DNA from: Flavobacterium xanthum
GTDB taxonomy: Bacteria > Bacteroidota > Bacteroidia > Flavobacteriales > Flavobacteriaceae
DNA: 38,184 nucleotides
Reading direction: 5' to 3'
NCBI RefSeq assembly: GCF_900142695.1
Contig: NZ_FRBU01000030.1
Coordinates: forward strand, 1 to 38,184
Numbering within the stretch: position 1 is the stretch's first letter; every line of letters starts with the position of its first letter. The notes below the pieces were generated by a model. It searched no databases. It saw only the letters and a program-made list of their open reading frames with translations, and had not been told where the DNA came from. The position numbers and the translations under genes were made by a program. Below are positions 14,717-22,776 of this stretch, piece after piece.

Positions 14717-16264
14717 ATGATAACAATAGCAGATCAATTCGGAATCAAAGATGCCCTTAAGCAATTAGGGATTGAGGAGATAAATGAAGGAACATCAACT
14801 GGAGCAGCTAATTTTGCCAACGGAAAAATCATCGAAAGTTATTCACCAGCAGATGGGACTTTAATTGGAAAAGTAAAAACGTCTTCTAAAGAGGATTACG
14901 AAAAAGCGATGCAAAAAGCATCAGAAGCATTTTTAGAATGGCGCATGGTTCCAGCTCCTAAAAGAGGTGATATCGTACGTCAAATGGGAGATGAATTAAG
15001 AAAATTCAAAGAGCCTCTTGGAAAACTAGTTTCGTATGAAATGGGAAAAAGTCTTCAAGAAGGATATGGTGAAGTTCAGGAAATGATTGATATCTGTGAT
15101 TTTGCAGTGGGTTTATCCCGTCAATTGTACGGATTAACCATGCATTCTGAACGACCTTTGCACAGAATGTACGAGCAATACCATCCAATAGGAACGGTTG
15201 GAATCATTTCGGCATTTAACTTTCCAGTAGCGGTTTGGAGTTGGAACGCCATGATTGCATGGGTTTGTGGTGATGTTGCGATTTGGAAACCAAGTTCAAA
15301 GGTACCTTTATGTGGAATTGCTTGTCAGAACATTATCAAAACAGTTTTAAAAAGAAATAATGTTCCTGAAGGAGTGAGTTGCTTAGTAACAGGAAACGAA
15401 TCAGGAGATTTAATCAATAATGACAAAAGAATTTCGTTGGTTTCTTTTACAGGATCAACTAGAATAGGACGTCACGTATCAAAAACCGTTGCAGAACGTT
15501 TTGGAAATACCATCCTTGAATTAGGAGGAAACAATGCAATTATTGTTTCGGAACATGCGGATATTAGTATGGTTCTAGTTGGAGCTGTTTTTGGAGCGGT
15601 AGGAACAGCAGGACAAAGGTGTACGTCAACTAGACGTTTGATTATTCACGAAAGTGTCTATGACAAAACCATCAGCGTTTTGAAAAATGCGTATGGTCAA
15701 TTGCAAATAGGAAATCCATTGGATGAGAATAATCACGTTGGGCCGCTTATCGATAAAGGAGCTGTTCAGGATTATTTGAATGCGATTGAAAGTGCCAAAA
15801 AAGAAGGCGGAAAAATAATTGTTGAAGGCGGATTGGTTGAAGGCGAAGGATATGAAAGTGGTTGTTATGTAAGACCCTGCATTATTGAAGCGGAGAATCA
15901 TTTAGACATAGTGCAAACAGAAACTTTCGCTCCAATTTTATATGTAATGAAATACAGTACAATTGAAGAAGCCATTGCTTTGCAAAACGGAGTTCCACAA
16001 GGACTTTCTTCTTCTATTTTTACCAATAGTATGAGAGAAATGGAATTGTTCCTTTCTCAATCGGGTTCTGATTGTGGAATTGCCAATGTGAATATCGGTA
16101 CTTCTGGAGCAGAAATTGGTGGCGCTTTTGGTGGTGAAAAAGAAACGGGTGGCGGACGTGAATCTGGTTCAGATGCTTGGAAAGCATACATGAGAAGACA
16201 AACGAATACGATCAATTACGGAACCCAATTGCCATTGGCACAAGGAATCAAATTTGATTTGTAG
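14717..16264 (+). CDS. ALDH7-type aldehyde dehydrogenase (piperidine-6-carboxylate/AASA dehydrogenase-like)
   Basis: NAD(P)-dependent aldehyde oxidation. The sequence is closest to the antiquitin/ALDH7 group, which oxidises alpha-aminoadipate semialdehyde in lysine degradation (amaB/pcd-like); the substrate is inferred. 515 residues. Active-site residues are in place: Asn168 in SAFNFP, Lys191 in WKPSSK, FTGSTRIG at 244-251, Glu268 in LELGG and Cys302 in GQRCTSTRR. The C-terminal GGAFGGEKETGGGRESGSDA is typical of ALDH7. The last 35 bases are repeated exactly at 18127-18161, where a variant of the last 18 codons is preserved, so the present gene end may be recombinant. Confidence 0.93.
   Translation: MITIADQFGIKDALKQLGIEEINEGTSTGAANFANGKIIESYSPADGTLIGKVKTSSKEDYEKAMQKASEAFLEWRMVPAPKRGDIVRQMGDELRKFKEPLGKLVSYEMGKSLQEGYGEVQEMIDICDFAVGLSRQLYGLTMHSERPLHRMYEQYHPIGTVGIISAFNFPVAVWSWNAMIAWVCGDVAIWKPSSKVPLCGIACQNIIKTVLKRNNVPEGVSCLVTGNESGDLINNDKRISLVSFTGSTRIGRHVSKTVAERFGNTILELGGNNAIIVSEHADISMVLVGAVFGAVGTAGQRCTSTRRLIIHESVYDKTISVLKNAYGQLQIGNPLDENNHVGPLIDKGAVQDYLNAIESAKKEGGKIIVEGGLVEGEGYESGCYVRPCIIEAENHLDIVQTETFAPILYVMKYSTIEEAIALQNGVPQGLSSSIFTNSMREMELFLSQSGSDCGIANVNIGTSGAEIGGAFGGEKETGGGRESGSDAWKAYMRRQTNTINYGTQLPLAQGIKFDL
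16230..16264 (+). repeat. 35-bp direct repeat, copy 1 (end of aldehyde dehydrogenase)
   Basis: Exact match to 18127-18161 in the same orientation, offset 1897 bp. It covers the last 11 codons plus the stop. The bases just before and after differ between copies. Confidence 0.95.
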
Positions 16265-16292
16265 TAATTTAGTTAACAATAAATTTATATTT

Positions 16293-16323
16293 AAACGCTT
16301 TGTCTTATTTAGATAAAGCGTTT
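16293..16323 (+). terminator. Terminator after the aldehyde dehydrogenase gene
   Basis: AAACGCTTTgTCT pairs with AGAtAAAGCGTTT around a short loop and runs into a T7 tract ending at 16327. It separates the dehydrogenase from the kinase gene, which starts 29 bp later. Confidence 0.85.
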
Positions 16324-16351
16324 TTTTATAAATTAGACAAAAAAAATATTA

Positions 16352-17437
16352 ATGGCCAATTTAGCAGCAACATTTACAGATATTTCAGGTTGGCATAAAA
16401 ATGTTCATTACAGTACTGGAGGTACTCGAAGTAAATACATTGCTTTGCACCCCGACACAAATGAAGAGTATTTTTTTAAAGGATCAAAAGAAACACCTCA
16501 AGGAGAAATTCGCTATCCAACAGAGTTTTGGTCTGAAATTGTTTCTTCTAAAATTGGTCAATTTTTAGGTTTTCCAATGTTAGATTATAATATTGCTTAT
16601 GACAGTAAGCATAAACAAAAAATAGGTTGTATTTCAAAGTCAATGGTTTTAAATTCGAAAAATAAATTGACGGAAGGGGTTGCTTATTTGACTGGTTTTA
16701 ATTCAAAATACATTCCAAGTCAGGATAAAAAGGGTTATACATTTCAATTTATTTGTAATGCGTTGAATAAATTTTATTTAGGAAGTCATATTGATAATAT
16801 TATTGAAATTATTGTTTTTGATTGTATAATTGGAAATTCTGACAGGCATCAAGAAAATTGGGGAACAATTGCTTACTATCAAGAAATATTTGACACTATT
16901 GAAAGAGATTTTAAAAGTAATAAAATAGGTTTTTTTGGAAAAATCAAAAACAACTTCAATAAATTATTGGGAGAAATGTTAGTCCAAAAACACGATACCA
17001 ACAATAAACTTAGTAAATCAGATTTAATTGCACAGGCAGATTTAGCCCCTCATAAATTTGCACCCATTTATGATAGTGGTTGTTGTTTAGGAAGAGAACA
17101 TACAGATGAAAAAGTTGTAAAAATGCTTGGTGATTCTCAAATGATAGAAGCATATGTTAGAAAGGGTGAGTCTGAGATTCATTGGGAAGGGAATACTAAA
17201 AAAAGGAAGCATTTTGAACTTATAGAATTATTGCTAGAATACTATCCAGCTGAAACGAAAAGGTTTATAGGTAGAGTTATGGAGAAATATAACTCCGATG
17301 CAATAGAAGATATAATTGAAAAAATTGATATAAATGTTCCAACGGATTTAATTAACTTTAAATTATCGGTTGCAAGAAAACAATTGATGTTTAAATTGGT
17401 AACTTTGCGCATTGAAAAATTAATCAAATATTTATGA
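16352..17437 (+). CDS. HipA-like kinase domain protein
   Basis: A 361-residue protein. The N-lobe has YFFKG with a probable ATP-binding Lys43 and TEFWSEIVSSKIGQFLG, matching the HipA pattern. The catalytic loop is GNSDRHQENWG (Asp164, His166, Asn169) and the metal-binding loop is YDSGCCLG (Asp241). The gap of 77 residues between the two aspartates is much longer than in E. coli HipA and contains a basic helical insert (about 185-225). The HipA N-terminal subdomain is missing here; the downstream HIRAN protein may supply a partner. HipA-type kinases phosphorylate aminoacyl-tRNA synthetases or other targets to stop growth. The target and any toxicity are unknown. It overlaps the next gene by 4 bases and lies in an islet behind the dehydrogenase gene. 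Confidence 0.78.
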   Translation: MANLAATFTDISGWHKNVHYSTGGTRSKYIALHPDTNEEYFFKGSKETPQGEIRYPTEFWSEIVSSKIGQFLGFPMLDYNIAYDSKHKQKIGCISKSMVLNSKNKLTEGVAYLTGFNSKYIPSQDKKGYTFQFICNALNKFYLGSHIDNIIEIIVFDCIIGNSDRHQENWGTIAYYQEIFDTIERDFKSNKIGFFGKIKNNFNKLLGEMLVQKHDTNNKLSKSDLIAQADLAPHKFAPIYDSGCCLGREHTDEKVVKMLGDSQMIEAYVRKGESEIHWEGNTKKRKHFELIELLLEYYPAETKRFIGRVMEKYNSDAIEDIIEKIDINVPTDLINFKLSVARKQLMFKLVTLRIEKLIKYL

Positions 17438-18093
17438 AAGCAATAGGAAACATACACCTTATCTGGAGACCAGGTAAAGGCAGTAGAAGAATTTCTGTTG
17501 GTACTATTAAAAAAAGTGCCTCAGAAGGAATCCGCTTTCAATATAATCAGGATGGAGTTGAAGAAGCTAAGAAGTTAGGTTTTGTGCATTTTGAAGGCTT
17601 TCCGGATACAACTAAAGATAAAATTTATACGGAAAATGTAATTGAAATTTTTGGTCAAAGATTAATGCGTAGTGAGAGACCTGATTTACAAGATTTTTAT
17701 GATTTTTGGAATATTGATTTAAGTAAAAAAGAAGATAAATATTACATGTTAGCTTTTACTCAAGGACTATTACCGACAGATAATTTTGAGTTTTTGGCTC
17801 ATTTTAACCCTGTAGAAAATTTATCCTTTGTTACGGAAATAACTAATTTATTGGAAAGTCAAATACCTTCAGATAAGGTTGCGGTTGGAGATGTTTTAAG
17901 ATATGAATTAGAACCGAATAATCAATACGATAATAAAGCTGTAAAAGTCTTCAAAGAAAATTTATATCTTGGACGTATTAAACTAATTCACTGTAGTGTA
18001 TTCCATAAAACAAGTAAGCAATTTGAGTTAATCGTTCAAGGAACTGAAAAAAATGGTGTATTAAAACGAATTTTCGTTAAAGCAAGTCTTTAA
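17434..18093 (+). CDS. HIRAN-domain partner of the HipA-like kinase
   Basis: A 219-residue protein. The C-terminal part (about 145-215) reads VAVGDVLRYELEPNNQYDNK, then AVKVFKENLYLGRI, which matches the HIRAN domain (a DNA 3'-end or protein-binding module in helicases such as HLTF). The N-terminal half, with ISVGTIKKSASEGIRFQY and FEGFPDTT, resembles the N-terminal subdomain of HipA/HipS proteins, but this is a weaker call. Its ATG overlaps the kinase stop (ATGA), so both are made in fixed ratio. It could act as inhibitor, targeting subunit or missing kinase subdomain. No DNA-binding HipB-type antitoxin is encoded nearby. Confidence 0.72.
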   Translation: MKAIGNIHLIWRPGKGSRRISVGTIKKSASEGIRFQYNQDGVEEAKKLGFVHFEGFPDTTKDKIYTENVIEIFGQRLMRSERPDLQDFYDFWNIDLSKKEDKYYMLAFTQGLLPTDNFEFLAHFNPVENLSFVTEITNLLESQIPSDKVAVGDVLRYELEPNNQYDNKAVKVFKENLYLGRIKLIHCSVFHKTSKQFELIVQGTEKNGVLKRIFVKASL

Positions 18094-18107
18094 TTTATAT
18101 TCTCAGA

Positions 18108-18161
18108 ATCAACTATACTACAAGTCTGCCATTGGCACAAGGAATCAAATTTGATTTGTAG
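18108..18161 (+). pseudogene. Displaced 3' end of the aldehyde dehydrogenase gene
   Basis: Eighteen codons in the original frame, INYTTSLPLAQGIKFDL then TAG, against INYGTQLPLAQGIKFDL in the intact gene. The last 35 bases are identical and the first 19 are diverged. It has no start and is directly followed, 20 bp later, by a strong terminator that would suit the original dehydrogenase gene. Best read as the old gene end, pushed away when the kinase-HIRAN islet entered. Confidence 0.85.
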
Positions 18162-18181
18162 AACCAAAATATAATAAACTA

Positions 18182-18216
18182 AAAAAGGCAATTTGAAATA
18201 TTCAAATTGCCTTTTT
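18182..18216. terminator. Bidirectional terminator
   Basis: AAAAAGGCAATTTGAA at 18182-18197 pairs perfectly with 18201-18216, with a 3-nt loop and T/A runs at both ends. It serves the DUF6646-type gene on the minus strand and, before the islet insertion, probably the dehydrogenase gene. Confidence 0.9.
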
Positions 18217-18255
18217 TTATTTCAAATTACTTCAAAAATTGTTGTGAAAAGTATT

Positions 18256-18753
18256 TTACAAATTAAACGAAGCACCAATGTTAAACGTGAATTGGTTGTT
18301 TAATTTATCAAAACCTATTGGATTTGTTTTGTAACTGGCAATTGGAATTCCTGCTTCAGTGAAAAATCCAAAACCTTCTGTAAAGAAATATCGGAATCCT
18401 AAATGCGCACCAAAATTACGCAATCCTAAATCCAATCCTGGGTATAAATCCATTTTTGGATCTAATTTAAAAACATTCCCCAAGTTGGCATTAAACCGTC
18501 CTTTTATGTCCACTCTATCACCAAAATCAGGTTTGTTTCCCAAATCATCGTTGGAGACAGATAACAAGTACGAAGCGGCAAATCCAAATGACATATTTTC
18601 TCCCAGACCAAAATCAGAAGAAACACGAATTCCAGATCCTCCATCTTGAAAGTTCGCTCCTATGTCAAATTTCACATCGCCTTTTCCTTTGAATGCTTGT
18701 GCATTGATTAAACCGACTGTTAATAATACGAGTAATGTAGTAATCTTTTTCAT
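18256..18753 (-). CDS. Small outer-membrane beta-barrel protein, DUF6646-like
   Basis: A 165-residue protein with a cleavable signal (MKKITTLLVLLTVGLINAQA). The mature part alternates polar and hydrophobic residues with many Gly and aromatic strand ends (VKFDIGANFQDGGSGIRVSS, FGFAASYLL, LGFRYFF), and closes with FTFNIGASFNL, a beta-barrel C-terminus. This fits the flavobacterial DUF6646 family, of unknown function, in the outer membrane. A TACTTTTG -7 element lies just upstream at 18776-18783. Confidence 0.85.
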   Translation of the reverse strand: MKKITTLLVLLTVGLINAQAFKGKGDVKFDIGANFQDGGSGIRVSSDFGLGENMSFGFAASYLLSVSNDDLGNKPDFGDRVDIKGRFNANLGNVFKLDPKMDLYPGLDLGLRNFGAHLGFRYFFTEGFGFFTEAGIPIASYKTNPIGFDKLNNQFTFNIGASFNL

Positions 18754-18775
18754 GCTTTTATTTTTTAAATGGCTT

Positions 18776-18783
18776 CAAAAGTA
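18776..18783 (-). promoter_or_regulatory. -7 element of the beta-barrel gene
   Basis: Minus-strand TACTTTTG matches TAnnTTTG, 23 bp before the start codon. No -33 element at normal spacing. Confidence 0.4.
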
Positions 18784-18794
18784 GTTTAATAATT

Positions 18795-19520
18795 CTAATT
18801 TCTACCTCTCTCGTCAAAATACAATTGATCTAATGGTTCACTTTGCCAAAATTCCTTGGTGTCAACATCCATAATGGTTAATGGGCCTTTGAAAGCGGCT
18901 CCAGTATCCACATTCCAAATATTTGCCTTTTGTACAGGCGTTGTTTCCCCTATTCGAGTAACGGGTGTGTGACCAATGTAGATTTCGTCATACAAAGTAA
19001 AACGCTTTGGATAAAACGGGTGATTGCTTTTCATTGTTGTATCTAATGCCAAAGCCGTTTCCCATAAAGTTCTGTCCCAATAGAAAAGTCCTGGAAAATA
19101 TTCAAAATCAACCCCATTCATATTGGTAAAACCAGCGTGAACAAACAAACGCCGTTGCGCATCCAGATAATAATTGTCTAACGATTTTAGAAAATCAATA
19201 TGCTGCTGCTTGGTTTTTTCACTTACGGACTCATAAGCAAGTACGGTCGCTTCCCCGCCATGTTTGTACCACAATAAGTTATCTTTACTTTCATCAAGCC
19301 ATTCGAGTAAGAGATCATCATGATTCCCGCGAATGCAAATACAGTTCTGCTTGGTTTTTAAATCAATTATAAAGTCAAGTACCTGAGGGGATTGACTCCA
19401 TCCGTCAACATAATCTCCTAGAAAAACCAGGGTGTCGCTTTTAGTAACTTTAGCTCTTTCCATAATTTGGTGCAGCGCTCGCAAACCACCGTGGATATCG
19501 CCTATAACAAGTGTTCTCAT
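18795..19520 (-). CDS. Metallophosphoesterase, PPP-type serine/threonine phosphatase-like
   Basis: A 241-residue protein with the full calcineurin-like motif set: GDIHG (Asp8, His10), GDYVDG (Asp36), GNHD (Asn66, His67), FVHAG (His128) and GHTP (His184). This arrangement is that of small bacterial PPP phosphatases and diadenosine tetraphosphatases (PrpE/ApaH type). The substrate cannot be decided from sequence. A two-metal active site is expected, in the cytosol. It precedes the beta-barrel gene on the same strand by 41 bp, but that gene has its own -7 element. A possible TATTTTTG -7 element lies at 19546-19553. Confidence 0.88.
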   Translation of the reverse strand: MRTLVIGDIHGGLRALHQIMERAKVTKSDTLVFLGDYVDGWSQSPQVLDFIIDLKTKQNCICIRGNHDDLLLEWLDESKDNLLWYKHGGEATVLAYESVSEKTKQQHIDFLKSLDNYYLDAQRRLFVHAGFTNMNGVDFEYFPGLFYWDRTLWETALALDTTMKSNHPFYPKRFTLYDEIYIGHTPVTRIGETTPVQKANIWNVDTGAAFKGPLTIMDVDTKEFWQSEPLDQLYFDERGRN

Positions 19521-19553
19521 CTACAAATTGTTCTTTTTATTAATGCAAAAATA

Positions 19554-20090
19554 GCAGAAAATAAGCACTATTTTTCAGTTTATAAAATTAAGTAAAAGAG
19601 CGATGAAGCAGACTTTTTTAGTTTGTTTTTTTTAATTATTTTACAACATGATTATTTTTTTTTGAAACTGAAATATCACTGTTTTAGGTGATTGTTTTAT
19701 TTAATTTTTCAGATTAGATTTACCAAAAATAAACACCGCTAGTATGACCGCAATTATTGATATTACAGTATTCCTTGTTCATGTGATTTGTAGTTTGGTA
19801 AACGATATTTTACTTGGGTAGTAGCTCAACTGAGTATAGCTTGCACGTAGATTTTGCTTAAGAGAATAGATTTGTAAAAATTGAAATCACTTTCTAATAC
19901 AAAGAATGTTTTAGATCTTGAGGTTTTCAATCAGTGTACTTATAACAGTTTTCCATGCAGGCAACAGTAAAAAAACACATTGTATCTTTCGTTAAGTAAA
20001 ATCATTATTTAATTAAGATTGCACAGCATGTTTTTAAAATGGACTCCATAAGAGTAATTAAATATATTAATTTTTTAAAAAAGAAAAAGA
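19554..20090. other. Long AT-rich spacer, no gene seen
   Basis: About 540 bp between divergent genes. All frames are broken by stops. Long T-runs occur near 19610-19670. A near-consensus TATCTTTC at 19983-19990 could be a -7 element for the Bor-like gene, with a leader of about 100 nt. Nothing else is recognised. Confidence 0.5.
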
Positions 20091-20384
20091 ATGAAAAAAA
20101 CAATTAAAAAGTTATCGGTAGTTTTTGCAGTTTCTGTAATGTTGACATCTTGTTTCTCTTACACAAGTGTTGTGGGTAAAGGAGCTCAAGGAAATTCAAG
20201 CGTTACAAAATGGAATCACTATGTTATTGGTGGATTAGCACCAGTTGGAGTGTCAGACTCTAAAGAAATGGCTGCAGGAGCAACAGATTATACTGTTTTC
20301 ACAAGACAATCATTTGTAAATGGTCTTATTGCTGCAATTACTTTTAGTATTTACACGCCAACAACCACTACCGTAACTAAATAA
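20091..20384 (+). CDS. Bor-family lipoprotein
   Basis: A 97-residue lipoprotein with the signal KKLSVVFAVSVMLTSC. The mature part has WNHYVIGGLAPVGVSDSKEM, then AAGATDYTVFTRQSFVNGLI, the conserved core of the Bor/Iss family, ending in FSIYTPTTTTV. In coliphage lambda Bor is an outer-membrane lipoprotein linked to serum resistance; in environmental Bacteroidota it is a common small chromosomal protein with no known role. It has a hairpin terminator 11 bp after the stop and is followed by a small membrane protein. Confidence 0.9.
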   Translation: MKKTIKKLSVVFAVSVMLTSCFSYTSVVGKGAQGNSSVTKWNHYVIGGLAPVGVSDSKEMAAGATDYTVFTRQSFVNGLIAAITFSIYTPTTTTVTK

Positions 20385-20394
20385 TTAAATAAAA

Positions 20395-20422
20395 TGGCGA
20401 TGGTTTTTATTAACCATCGCCA
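20395..20422 (+). terminator. Terminator after the Bor-like gene
   Basis: TGGCGATGGTT at 20395-20405 pairs perfectly with 20412-20422 with a 6-nt loop, followed by AAATTTT. Confidence 0.75.
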
Positions 20423-20434
20423 AATTTTAAAAAA

Positions 20435-20617
20435 ATGAAAAAAATATTGTTTTTTATCTCCGGTATAATCACACTCTATTTATTGTTTATTTTAGTGAAC
20501 ATTTTTATATATCATTATCAAAAACTAAATAACTTTGGTTTTGGATTCCTTTTTGGAAAGATACTACTTTTACTGTTTTTTGGATATTCTACCTATAGAT
20601 TGAGAAAGAGTTTTTAA
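20435..20617 (+). CDS. Small two-helix membrane protein
   Basis: A 60-residue protein with two hydrophobic stretches, LFFISGIITLYLLFILVNIF (about 5-24) and FLFGKILLLLFFGYSTY (about 38-54), and basic ends (MKK and RLRKSF). It starts 12 bp after the Bor-like terminator and its stop sits 1 bp from the convergent ATP-binding protein gene. The composition looks like a real membrane protein. I do not recognise a family. Confidence 0.6.
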   Translation: MKKILFFISGIITLYLLFILVNIFIYHYQKLNNFGFGFLFGKILLLLFFGYSTYRLRKSF

Positions 20618-20618
20618 T

Positions 20619-21758
20619 TTACTGCACATCATATTTCATTTTCCTCAAAATTCGCAACGCTTCTTTAAAAGATAGATATACTTGGTTGAATGGCTTTAAT
20701 AATGCTTTGGCATCAATCAATCTTTGTTTTGCCTCATCAAACCCGTTGAGGTAACAAATCATAAAAGTAGAGGGTAAGTTTTCTAAGTCTTTCCTTTCCC
20801 GCTCGGATAGCGAAATTTCTTTTTGGAGCTTTTTTAGCAAAGCAATATTGGAATTATAAATGTGAAAAAGCATTTTCTTGTTGAATTCTGGTGGCTTAAA
20901 AAGCATTTCACTTTCAATTTTGTAATATCCGTTATCATGAAAATGAATCGTTTGCTTTTCTAAAGGATAGTAGCTCGTTTTGTCATTCAAACCTAAGGGT
21001 ACGTATTCAATTATAGTAAAAGTGTCTTCGTCAAAAGTAATTTCGACTACATCCTGCGCCGAGTAAAATAGCTTGATTTGTTCGTTTATTAACTCAATAT
21101 CTACACGCGACAAATAGGTTTTGTCCCGTGATTTCTTGGCAATTCCTGCCCAGCAAATTACAAATAACTCTTTGAATACTTTGTATTTTGGCGCCATATC
21201 CTTGTGCCGGAAATTCATGAAATCAATCACGCCATCGAGTGTGTATTCGATGCTGTTTCGGGAATTGTTTTCGATGCCAATTACAGTCTCCGTATTCTGA
21301 TAATTTTTTTCAATTTCTCCTTCAACCGGCATCGTATTGCTGCCGCGTCGTATAAAAATACTGTTGGCTGGAATGGTGTGAATTCCTTTTTTGAAATGGG
21401 ATGTTTTGCTTTTTGGCTTGACCGTTACCAGTCCGATAACTTTATCTTTTGGCAAATTTGGGAAAGGCACATTTTCGTATTGAATCTTGGGAGGATTTTC
21501 CAGATAGGCGTTCACTAAATTCTGAATCCGACTGTCGTCAAAAAAATCGTCGCCTACAATAAGATTGTCATGATCTTCCACACCCACCACAATATAGGAG
21601 TTGTTAGAAGGATTTGAATTAGAGAGGGCACAGATGTGTTTTAAAAATTTGGCTTTTCCTTCGCGAGTGTGTAAATTCAACTGCCGCTTTTTATCATAAA
21701 AACTGCTCTCATCATTGTGAGCAAGCAAGTTCTTGATAAGAATGCGTTTGTTGATCAT
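20619..21758 (-). CDS. Schlafen AlbA_2-domain (ATP-binding) protein
   Basis: A 379-residue protein. The N-terminal domain contains FLKHICALSNSNPSNNSYIV, then VGVED, the core of the AlbA_2/Schlafen family, followed by FIRRGSNTMP at about 150, which closes that domain. The remaining 200 residues are helical and unrecognised, ending with a basic region (ALRILRKMKYD). AlbA_2 proteins bind nucleic acids or nucleotides and often serve as regulators or in defence; the role here is unknown. It stands alone on the minus strand, with a large hairpin upstream at 21823-21876. Confidence 0.8.
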   Translation of the reverse strand: MINKRILIKNLLAHNDESSFYDKKRQLNLHTREGKAKFLKHICALSNSNPSNNSYIVVGVEDHDNLIVGDDFFDDSRIQNLVNAYLENPPKIQYENVPFPNLPKDKVIGLVTVKPKSKTSHFKKGIHTIPANSIFIRRGSNTMPVEGEIEKNYQNTETVIGIENNSRNSIEYTLDGVIDFMNFRHKDMAPKYKVFKELFVICWAGIAKKSRDKTYLSRVDIELINEQIKLFYSAQDVVEITFDEDTFTIIEYVPLGLNDKTSYYPLEKQTIHFHDNGYYKIESEMLFKPPEFNKKMLFHIYNSNIALLKKLQKEISLSERERKDLENLPSTFMICYLNGFDEAKQRLIDAKALLKPFNQVYLSFKEALRILRKMKYDVQ

Positions 21759-21822
21759 TACTATTTACTTTTTTATTGTCATTCAGGAAGTAATACTATT
21801 TCGATTCTTTTTAAAAAATAAA

Positions 21823-21876
21823 TTACCGCGGATTCACAGATTTAAAATTAATTAAAAATCTGCAAATCTGCGGTAA
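21823..21876. terminator. Large imperfect hairpin terminator
   Basis: TTACCGC at 21823-21829 pairs with GCGGTAA at 21870-21876, with inner pairs GATT/AATC and CAGATTT/AAATCTG. T-runs on both sides. It lies between the SDR gene end (minus strand) and the ATP-binding protein gene start, so it most likely ends the SDR transcript. Confidence 0.7.
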
Positions 21877-21977
21877 ATTTTTTATTCATTAAAATTTCTT
21901 GTTGATTCATTTTAAAAACAAATTGTAATTCGCGATTTTCAAAAATTTAAAAATAATTAATAGAAATAAATAATAAT

Positions 21978-22730
21978 TTAATCTCTTTTTAAAATAGTTG
22001 CAGATGCCTGTGCAGTAGGTAAGACCATCAAATCGGCAATGTTTACGTGATAGGGTCTGGAGACAACAAAGTGAATGATATCAGCGATGTCCTCTGGATG
22101 CAATGGTTCAAAACCTTTGTAAACATTGGCGGCTTTGTCAACATCTCCTTTGAAACGCACTTCGCTAAACTCCGTTTCAACAGCACCAGGATGAATAGCA
22201 CCAACGCGAATTCCATACGGATTCAAGTCCATTCGCATCGCTTGGTTTAAGGCGTCAACAGCATGTTTAGAGGCGCAATACACATTTCCGTTAGGGTATA
22301 CTTCTTTTCCGGCAATTGAGCCAATGTTGATAATATGTCCCGATTTTCGCTCAATCATTTGTGGTATTACAGCTTTCGAAACATACAAAAGCCCTTTTAC
22401 ATTGATGTCAATCATGGCATCCCAATCGTCTAAATCCCCGTTTTGAATGGGATCTAAACCATGTGCGTTTCCGGCATTGTTAACCAAAACATCAATTGTG
22501 GAAAAGGCCTCTGGTAAAGAATTGATGCTTTCAAAAACTGCTTTTTTATCGCGTACATCAAAGGATAAGGTGTGTACTTCAGTGAATGCTGAAAGTTCAT
22601 TTTTTAGTTCCAGTAAGCGATCGTCACGGCGTCCACAAAGAATAATTTTATAGTTGTTTTTAGCTAATATTTGTGCTGTTGCTTTTCCAATTCCGCTGGT
22701 GGCTCCAGTCACTAAGGCTGTTTTACTCAT
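21978..22730 (-). CDS. SDR-family NAD(P)-dependent oxidoreductase, YdfG-like
   Basis: A 250-residue classical SDR: GATSGIG (9-15) for cofactor, NNAG (84-87), Asn110, Ser138 in NIGSIAG and Tyr151-x-x-x-Lys155 in YCASK. The CGRR after strand 2 suggests NADP preference. DLNPYGIRVGAIHPGAVETE and the C-terminal DIADIIHFVVSRP, then NIADLMVLPT, match the YdfG group (3-hydroxy acid/serine dehydrogenase). It follows the aldo/keto reductase by 46 bp on the same strand and is probably co-transcribed. Confidence 0.93.
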   Translation of the reverse strand: MSKTALVTGATSGIGKATAQILAKNNYKIILCGRRDDRLLELKNELSAFTEVHTLSFDVRDKKAVFESINSLPEAFSTIDVLVNNAGNAHGLDPIQNGDLDDWDAMIDINVKGLLYVSKAVIPQMIERKSGHIINIGSIAGKEVYPNGNVYCASKHAVDALNQAMRMDLNPYGIRVGAIHPGAVETEFSEVRFKGDVDKAANVYKGFEPLHPEDIADIIHFVVSRPYHVNIADLMVLPTAQASATILKRD

Positions 22731-22776
22731 GATTTTTTTCTGTTTTTTCTAAATTTATTATATTGGATATTTATAT

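Noticed and set aside
21823..21876. Riboswitch upstream of the ATP-binding protein gene
   Set aside because: The structure is a simple hairpin with flanking T-runs; a terminator is the simpler reading.
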